Shown here in pieces: positions 6,501 through 11,444 of a stretch of 11,444 nt of DNA (position 1 is the first letter of the stretch; the number at the start of each line of letters is the position of its first letter). Origin of the DNA: Sphingobacteriia bacterium (GTDB taxonomy: Bacteria > Bacteroidota > Bacteroidia > Chitinophagales > Chitinophagaceae); assembly GCA_004294465.1 (NCBI GenBank), contig REAV01000188.1, positions 1-11,444 of the forward strand, given 5' to 3'. The translations under genes and the position numbers were made by a program. The notes below the pieces were generated by a model, which was not told the DNA's origin, made no database searches, and was given only the letters and a program-made list of their open reading frames with translations.

Positions 6501-8669
6501 TTAATTTTTAACAACAGCAGTTTGCGACTTGGCAATCTCTTCGATCACTTTTACACTTGCATCTATATACATATCCGTTTTTAAAAACTTCAACCATTCT
6601 TGATAGCGTATGCCTTTACCTTTATCTGGATTTTTGTAAAATTTATCTTTATCTGCTTCCAACGCAACTACCGTTAAATCATCTTTGAGTTTTAATAAAC
6701 TGTTGTTTTGATTCACAGTGGTAACAATTTGTTTTTGCTGATCTTTATACTTGTCCAATTTTAGATTAACAGCACCCTCGCTATTTTTCGACAACCATTT
6801 CAAGTTTTCCTGCAACAAATTCAAATTTGGATCTGCTTTGATTTTTTGTTGCATCTGCTTGCTAATTGCAGATAAATCTGTTGAAACGGTACTGGTCCAG
6901 GGCTGATAATTTGTTTTAGCAATTGCATCCCATGGCAATGCATTTGGATTATCTTTTTCGCGTAATTTTAAATATTCATATGAATCTGGAATAATTACAT
7001 CAGGAACAACTCCATTAAGTTGAGTTGATCCCCCGTTCACTCTATAAAATTTTTGAAAAGTAAGAGCAACAGCTCCATACTCAGTTCTTCCACTGTACAT
7101 ATCAATTGGCTTACCAAAAGGTATAGGTCTTTGAACAGTTCCTTTTCCGTAAGTAGATGTACTTCCTATAATTATTCCTCTTTTATAATCCTGAATAGCT
7201 GCAGCAAATATTTCGCTTGCCGAAGCACTTAACTCATTCACTAAAACCGTAAGTGGTCCATCATACAAAACAGATTCATCATTATCTCTCCAAGTAAAAT
7301 TGTCTACATTACCATCTCTTTCTTTTACTTGAACAACTGTTCCACTTTTAATAAACAATCCAACCATTTTAACCACTTCCACTAAAGATCCTCCCCCATT
7401 ATTTCTTAAATCAATCACAATGCCTTTTACATTTTCTGCTTTTAATTTGACAACTTCTTTAGCCACATCATCAGAACAACGGTACCCATTTTTATCCTCA
7501 AAATTGGCGTAGAAATCTGGCAAAGCAATATAGCCGATCTTATCTTTTCCATTTTGAACAATTGCACTTCTTGCCAAGCCTTCGTCTTGTTCAATTTTTT
7601 CACGAATCATGGCTACAGTAATGATTGTTCCGTCTTGTTTTTTTATAGTAAGCCTTACTTCAGTATCCTTATTACCCCTAATTAATTTAACGGCGTCAGT
7701 TACTTCATATCCAGTTACATCAACAGGTTCTGCACTGCCTTGGGCAACTTTAATAATCAGATCTCCTACAACAATCTTCCCGGATTTTGAAGCAGGCCAA
7801 CCATTTACTATACTAGCAATTTTAACTCCATTGTCATCTTGCTGTAATTGAGCTCCAATTCCATAAAACTGATTACTCATCTTTTCGTCGAAGCCACGTT
7901 TTTCTACTGGAGGAAAATAATCGGTATGAGGATCCATTAAATTAGTAACAACGTTCACAAAGGCATTAAACCGTTGTTCTTCGGTATAGGAAGTTTTAAT
8001 TCTGTTGAAACTTCTTTCAATAGATTTCATCACTTTAGATCTAGCTTCAGCTTCTAAACTATCATCTGGTTTTGAAATGTATCCCTCCTTCCCTTTATTT
8101 TTTTCACGCTCTTCAACTAAATCGATATAACGTTCTAATGTATAATATTTGATTTTTTTTCTCCATCGATCTTTTCTATCAGCTTCATTGATTGAAAAAC
8201 CTAATTTCTCACCATCCATTTGAACTGTTTCGTCTACATTAAAATCAAATGGCTTCGATAAAATATCTTTGTATAATAGAATCGCTTCATTGACTCTTTT
8301 TTCATAAATAGCACTCACTGCAGGTTGAAACTGAATAGTTGCTCCATGAATTTCATCATCTATTGTGGTTTCATATTTTTTTAAGTCAGCAATATCTGAT
8401 TGTAAAAACAATGATTTATCTCCATCCAATTGATCTAAATAAGCAGTAAAAACCTGTTTAGAAAAAGCATCATTGATTGGTTTAGGACTATAATGTTCTT
8501 GTTCTAATAATGCACCAACAGCATTAAGCAATCGCTGTTGAAGGGTAACTAAATTATTGGATTCTTTATGGCCAATTGTTCTAAAAGCAAAAAACAGACC
8601 ACCAAATAATACGATGGCCATTAGTACTAATCCTTTTCTTGTCTTCATAAATTGCTTCAATTTTTGCAT
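6501..8669 (-). CDS. prc: carboxy-terminal processing protease, Prc/Tsp type (peptidase S41A)
   Basis: A 722-residue S41 protease, close in length to E. coli Prc (about 680). Residues 12-30 form one hydrophobic N-terminal segment (signal anchor or signal peptide), placing the enzyme in the periplasm. A long helical N-terminal domain includes LMDPHTDYFPP (244-254). The PDZ domain is at about 265-345 (GIGAQLQ, VNGWPASKSGKIVVGD). The protease core follows, with GIVIDLRNNGGGSL (416-429), SASASEIFAAAIQDY and YGKGTVQRP. The catalytic dyad is most likely Ser483, the middle serine of SASASE, and Lys509. A DUF3340-like C-terminal region follows (about 555-700). Prc-type enzymes trim or degrade periplasmic and envelope proteins from their C-termini. 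Either Met1 or Met8 could be the start; Met1 is chosen because a -7 element lies 8 nt before it. It is first in a same-strand run with upxY and the phosphatase gene. Confidence 0.93.
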   Translation of the reverse strand: MQKLKQFMKTRKGLVLMAIVLFGGLFFAFRTIGHKESNNLVTLQQRLLNAVGALLEQEHYSPKPINDAFSKQVFTAYLDQLDGDKSLFLQSDIADLKKYETTIDDEIHGATIQFQPAVSAIYEKRVNEAILLYKDILSKPFDFNVDETVQMDGEKLGFSINEADRKDRWRKKIKYYTLERYIDLVEEREKNKGKEGYISKPDDSLEAEARSKVMKSIERSFNRIKTSYTEEQRFNAFVNVVTNLMDPHTDYFPPVEKRGFDEKMSNQFYGIGAQLQQDDNGVKIASIVNGWPASKSGKIVVGDLIIKVAQGSAEPVDVTGYEVTDAVKLIRGNKDTEVRLTIKKQDGTIITVAMIREKIEQDEGLARSAIVQNGKDKIGYIALPDFYANFEDKNGYRCSDDVAKEVVKLKAENVKGIVIDLRNNGGGSLVEVVKMVGLFIKSGTVVQVKERDGNVDNFTWRDNDESVLYDGPLTVLVNELSASASEIFAAAIQDYKRGIIIGSTSTYGKGTVQRPIPFGKPIDMYSGRTEYGAVALTFQKFYRVNGGSTQLNGVVPDVIIPDSYEYLKLREKDNPNALPWDAIAKTNYQPWTSTVSTDLSAISKQMQQKIKADPNLNLLQENLKWLSKNSEGAVNLKLDKYKDQQKQIVTTVNQNNSLLKLKDDLTVVALEADKDKFYKNPDKGKGIRYQEWLKFLKTDMYIDASVKVIEEIAKSQTAVVKN

Positions 8670-8677
8670 GATCTGCT

Positions 8678-8685
8678 CAAAAATA
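8678..8685 (-). promoter_or_regulatory. Bacteroidota-type -7 element for prc
   Basis: The minus strand reads TATTTTTG, an exact TAnnTTTG match, ending 8 nt before the prc ATG. No TTG or TTTG is found at the expected -33 spacing. The position again implies a very short or absent 5' leader. Confidence 0.5.
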
Positions 8686-8742
8686 ACTTAAAATGAATTT
8701 ACATTATAATAAATCAATTCAATTAACAAAGCTTTGGAAGGA

Positions 8743-8772
8743 TTGTTTTTTAAAGAAAATATACTATTTTTG
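8743..8772 (+). promoter_or_regulatory. promoter of tRNA-His
   Basis: TTG at 8743-8745, a 19-nt spacer, then TATTTTTG at 8765-8772 gives the best match to the Bacteroidota -33/-7 consensus in the window. The -7 element ends 14 nt before the tRNA, leaving a short 5' leader for RNase P. It is divergent from the prc promoter region. Confidence 0.7.
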
Positions 8773-8786
8773 CACCCCACTAAAAC

Positions 8787-8861
8787 GGAGGGCGTAGCTC
8801 AGTTGGTTAGAGCGTCAGTTTGTGGCACTGAAGGCCGGGGGTTCGAGACCCCTCGTTCTCC
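8787..8861 (+). tRNA. tRNA-His (anticodon GTG)
   Basis: A complete cloverleaf can be folded by hand. The acceptor stem is GAGGGCG (8788-8794) with CGTTCTC (8854-8860), including two G-U pairs. The D arm is GCTC/GAGC. The anticodon stem is TCAGT/ACTGA, with loop TTGTGGC placing GTG at 8822-8824. The T stem is GGGGG/CCCCT, with loop TTCGAGA. The extra G at 8787 faces the discriminator C at 8861, the G-1:C73 pair that marks histidine tRNAs for HisRS. The CCA end is not encoded; the next bases are CAT. The gene stands alone with its own promoter and terminator. Confidence 0.95.
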
Positions 8862-8867
8862 CATCAT

Positions 8868-8901
8868 AAAACCTATAAGACTCGCGTTTTATAGGTTTTT
8901 T
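8868..8901 (+). terminator. intrinsic terminator after tRNA-His
   Basis: An 11-bp perfect stem, AAAACCTATAA (8868-8878) with TTATAGGTTTT (8889-8899), has a 10-nt loop and its T-run continues to 8901. This is a classic rho-independent terminator, starting 7 nt after the tRNA. It ends only 11 nt before the DUF445 start codon. Confidence 0.8.
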
Positions 8902-8912
8902 AAATTTATTAA

Positions 8913-9512
8913 ATGAATCTAATCTATCTAATACCCTTTATTTCAGCTTTTATTGGCTGGTTTACCAATTGGATTGCTATTAAAATGCTTTTCCACCCAA
9001 AAGAGCCAAAAAAGATTTTAGGGATCACTTTCCATGGAATTTTTCCTAAAAGACAAAAACAATTTGCGGAAAAATTGGGTAAATTAGTAAGCAACGAACT
9101 CCTATCATTTAAAGATATTGAAGAGAAAATCAGCAATCCGGCCAATATAAGCAAGCTAATGCCCTTTGTGGAATCGCATATTGACCATTTTTTAAGGGTT
9201 AAATTGTCAGAGCAAATGCCGATAATCAGTATGTTTATTGGCGACAAAACCATCAATCAGCTAAAAGAAGTCTTTTTAACTGAATTAACGGATCTTTTCC
9301 CGGTAATCATGAAAAATTACATGAATAACCTCCAGGAAGACCTTGATTTGGAGAAAATAGTCACTCAAAAAGTAGCTGGCTTCTCATCCGATAAGCTAGA
9401 ACAAATTTTGAACGACATTATGGCTAAAGAATTCCGTTTTGTAGAGATCATAGGTGGTGTTCTAGGCTTTTTAATCGGGCTTTTACAAGTTCTTTTGACC
9501 CTTTTAGGGTAA
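8913..9512 (+). CDS. DUF445-family membrane protein
   Basis: A 199-residue protein with a hydrophobic segment at each end (about 3-20 and 177-198) and an amphipathic, helical middle. The conserved DUF445 (YheB-like) features are present: GWFTNWIAIKMLFHP at residues 15-29 and GITFHGIFPKRQKQFAEKLG at 37-56. The biochemical role of the family is not established. It is probably anchored in the cytoplasmic membrane by both ends with a helical soluble body. Full DUF445 proteins are often longer, around 380-430 residues, so this is a short single-unit version; the short form is, as I recall, common in Bacteroidota. The start follows the tRNA terminator by only 11 nt. A stem-loop follows the stop directly. 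No Shine-Dalgarno site is visible. Confidence 0.85.
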   Translation: MNLIYLIPFISAFIGWFTNWIAIKMLFHPKEPKKILGITFHGIFPKRQKQFAEKLGKLVSNELLSFKDIEEKISNPANISKLMPFVESHIDHFLRVKLSEQMPIISMFIGDKTINQLKEVFLTELTDLFPVIMKNYMNNLQEDLDLEKIVTQKVAGFSSDKLEQILNDIMAKEFRFVEIIGGVLGFLIGLLQVLLTLLG

Positions 9513-9533
9513 TCACCGAATTAAAATCGGTGA
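9513..9533 (+). terminator. stem-loop after the DUF445 gene, candidate terminator
   Basis: TCACCGA (9513-9519) pairs perfectly with TCGGTGA (9527-9533) around a 7-nt loop, immediately after the stop codon. No T-run follows (next bases GCTATACTGTTTC), so it may be a weak terminator or a 3'-end-stabilising hairpin. Confidence 0.45.
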
Positions 9534-9589
9534 GCTATACTGTTTCATTCAAACTTTATCCATTCAAATTTGTCTTATTACCGTTTGTG

Positions 9590-9633
9590 TAATGCAAATG
9601 ACATTCATCCAATTCCTAATGCAATTTTGCATT
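9590..9633 (+). promoter_or_regulatory. repeated TAATGCAA boxes and a palindrome upstream of the TonB-dependent receptor
   Basis: TAATGCAA occurs at 9590-9597 and again at 9617-9624, 27 bp apart start to start. The second copy is half of the palindrome AATGCAA-TT-TTGCATT (9618-9633), which ends 17 nt before the receptor ATG. It could be an operator for a dimeric regulator. No full -33/-7 promoter is clear; the best -7 candidate, CAATTTTG at 9622-9629, overlaps the palindrome and has one mismatch. Regulatory function is inference only. Confidence 0.3.
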
Positions 9634-9650
9634 TATTAACAAAGTTTATT

Positions 9651-11444
9651 ATGCGTAATTTTTTGATTCTTCTAAGTATGTTTATGGTATGTTTAACTGC
9701 AACTGCGCAGTTTCCTGGGATGGGAGGACGCCCAGGTGGAACGGCTGGTGGAAGCCAGAATACCAATATTGGTCATTTTTATGGGAAGATTGCAGATTCG
9801 AAAACAAATAAAGGAATCGAAGGTGTAACAGTTCAATTAAAGGGAAACAAGTTTGATACGGCTACTAAAAAAATGAAAGAAGCCATTTTAGGTACAATTA
9901 TTACCAAATCAAATGGTGATTTTACTTTTGAGGGCCTCTCCTTATTTGGCAATTTCAAATTAAGCATGAGTGCAATCGGTTATAAAAACTTAGAGCAACA
10001 AATTAGCTTTGGCATCAAATTTCCTCAGGCTGGCGCTCCAATGGATTTTCAAAAAATGCTGGGTCAGGCCGATAAAGATTTAGGGAATATTAAATTAGAA
10101 GAAGATGCCACCAATTTGGGGAATGTAACGGTTACTTCATCCAGTAAACCACAATTTGAACTCGGAATTGATAGAAAGATATTTAATGTAGACAAAAACT
10201 TAATGGGTTCTGGGCAAACCGCTACAGAATTAATGAGGAATATTCCAGCATTGAATGTTGATATCGATGGTAATGTTACACTAAGAAATGCAGCCCCTAC
10301 TATTTTCATAGATGGCAGACCTACCACAATTACATTGGATCAAATTCCATCAGATATTATTGATAAAGTTGAATTAATCACTAATCCATCAGCTAAATAT
10401 GATGCTTCAGGGGGTAATGCTGGTATATTAAATATCGTTTTAAAGAAAAATAAAAAATCTGGATATAATGGCGGTATAAGAGCTGGTATTGATTCGCGTG
10501 GCATGCCAAACTTTGGAGCAGACATTAATTTACGTCAAAATAAAATCAATTTTACTGGAAGTGGCAATTACAATCAGCGTAAATCTATTTCGGAAGGAAT
10601 TACTGATCGAAATAATTTAATCACTCCACCAAGTAATGTTTATAACGTCACTAATTCTACCAATACCGGATATTTTGCTTTTGCCAGAGCTGGTGTAGAT
10701 TATTTTGTTGACAATAGAAATACCATTTCATTGTCAGGCAACTATGTGAATGGTGAATTTGATAACGATCAATTTCAAAGAGTTGATTCTACCATTAGTT
10801 TAGTACCAAAATCATATACCAATATTGGTACCAATAGCTTATCCAATTTTAAAAACTGGGGAACACAATTGAGTTTTAAACACAATTTTGCCAAAAGCGG
10901 ACATAGCATTTCTTCAGATTATAATTACAATAGCAGCAAGAATAACAATAATTCAGACATCAATAACTATACTTACAATTTAAGCAATGTTCAAGTAGGA
11001 TTGCCGATTATACAAAGAGGTATTGGAGGTGGAAATAGTACCAATAATACTATTCAGGTTGATTATGAGAATCCATTAACAGACGATTCTAAATTTGAAG
11101 CAGGTGCAAGAGCTGCAATCAGAGATTTCTCCAATATTTTAGATCAATATCGTTTTTTCCCTAGTTTAGGAACATTTGTATTAGTCCCTTCAATTAGCAG
11201 TAGATATAAGTATAATGATCAGGTTTATGCAGCATATACTACTTATAGTTTTAAAGTGAAAAAATGGAGCTACCAGTTGGGATTGAGAGCAGAAAGTTCT
11301 AATTATACAGGAACATTGATCAATTCTAAAGGGGCAGATTCTTCAAACTTTAAAGTAACCTACCCATTGAGTTTGTTTCCAAGTGCATTCCTTACATATA
11401 AATTGAATGATAAAGTAGATTATCAAATTAACTATTCTAGAAGA
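9651..11444 (+). CDS. TonB-dependent receptor / outer-membrane beta-barrel family protein (partial, 3' end missing)
   Basis: The reading frame stays open from the ATG at 9651 to the right edge (598 codons), so the C-terminal part of the barrel is missing; relatives are usually about 800-950 residues. Residues 1-19 form a signal peptide, with likely cleavage after TATA before Gln20. A Gly/Pro-rich stretch, FPGMGGRPGG, follows. A CarboxypepD_reg-like beta domain lies at about 43-125 (HFYGKIADSKTNKGIEGVTV). The plug domain, about 165-265, has the family signatures RKIFNVDKNL, ATELMRNIPALNVDIDGN, IFIDGRP and ELITNPSAKYDASGGNAGIL. Strand-rich barrel sequence of the OMP_b-brl_3 type follows. No TonB box can be identified confidently. 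Such receptors bring large or scarce ligands across the outer membrane using TonB-ExbBD energy, but the substrate cannot be read from the sequence. There is no SusD-like gene in view upstream. Confidence 0.92.
   Translation, partial: MRNFLILLSMFMVCLTATAQFPGMGGRPGGTAGGSQNTNIGHFYGKIADSKTNKGIEGVTVQLKGNKFDTATKKMKEAILGTIITKSNGDFTFEGLSLFGNFKLSMSAIGYKNLEQQISFGIKFPQAGAPMDFQKMLGQADKDLGNIKLEEDATNLGNVTVTSSSKPQFELGIDRKIFNVDKNLMGSGQTATELMRNIPALNVDIDGNVTLRNAAPTIFIDGRPTTITLDQIPSDIIDKVELITNPSAKYDASGGNAGILNIVLKKNKKSGYNGGIRAGIDSRGMPNFGADINLRQNKINFTGSGNYNQRKSISEGITDRNNLITPPSNVYNVTNSTNTGYFAFARAGVDYFVDNRNTISLSGNYVNGEFDNDQFQRVDSTISLVPKSYTNIGTNSLSNFKNWGTQLSFKHNFAKSGHSISSDYNYNSSKNNNNSDINNYTYNLSNVQVGLPIIQRGIGGGNSTNNTIQVDYENPLTDDSKFEAGARAAIRDFSNILDQYRFFPSLGTFVLVPSISSRYKYNDQVYAAYTTYSFKVKKWSYQLGLRAESSNYTGTLINSKGADSSNFKVTYPLSLFPSAFLTYKLNDKVDYQINYSRR

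Noticed and set aside
8734..8916. Small 60-residue plus-strand reading frame
   Set aside because: It spans the tRNA-His promoter, the tRNA and its terminator, so it is a chance open frame through an RNA gene.
9651..9692. Lipoprotein signal in the receptor (Cys14)
   Set aside because: The residues before Cys14 (FMV) do not form a lipobox, whereas TATA-Q is a good signal peptidase I site, as expected for an outer-membrane receptor.
1..11444. Mobile element, CRISPR array, phage or defence island
   Set aside because: No transposase, integrase, direct-repeat array, phage structural gene or known defence family is present; all genes read as chromosomal core or envelope functions.

Overview
The window looks like a chromosomal segment from a member of the Bacteroidota, most plausibly a Chitinophagaceae-like soil or freshwater bacterium. 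The evidence is the AT-rich DNA, promoters of the Bacteroidota type (-7 element TAnnTTTG, in places with a -33 TTG or TTTG), the lack of clear Shine-Dalgarno sites, and gene families typical of the phylum: a DUF2723/GT117 membrane glycosyltransferase, a UpxY antiterminator, and a plug plus beta-barrel TonB-dependent receptor. The placement is inferred from protein families, not from a marker gene.

Layout. 1-290 (-): 5' part of a VWA-domain protein that runs off the left edge. 291-520: intergenic, holding a 116-nt imperfect palindrome at 365-480. 521-3763 (-): DUF2723/GT117 transmembrane glycosyltransferase. 3764-3930: divergent promoter region. 3931-5208 (+): MtaB-type tRNA methylthiotransferase. 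5203-5940 (-): CpsB/YwqE-type PHP phosphatase, whose stop overlaps the mtaB stop. 5947-6462 (-): UpxY/NusG-like antiterminator. 6501-8669 (-): Prc/Tsp-type S41 periplasmic protease. 8670-8786: divergent promoter region. 8787-8861 (+): tRNA-His(GTG), followed by an intrinsic terminator. 8913-9512 (+): DUF445 membrane protein. 9513-9650: intergenic with a stem-loop and short repeats. 9651-11444 (+): TonB-dependent receptor, cut by the right edge.

How it fits together. Much of the content concerns the cell envelope: glycosylation (GT117), periplasmic proteolysis (Prc), polysaccharide control (UpxY with the PHP phosphatase) and outer-membrane transport (the receptor). MtaB and tRNA-His are translation housekeeping. 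Prc, upxY and the phosphatase gene lie on one strand with gaps of 38 and 6 nt and may be co-transcribed, although a promoter-like sequence sits in the prc-upxY gap. Several -7 elements lie 7-8 nt from the start codon, which suggests leaderless or nearly leaderless mRNAs.

I found no CRISPR array, insertion sequence, phage gene, toxin-antitoxin pair or recognisable defence system. This is mostly an ordinary core region. The items most worth a second look are the large palindrome and the apparently orphan UpxY-phosphatase pair.
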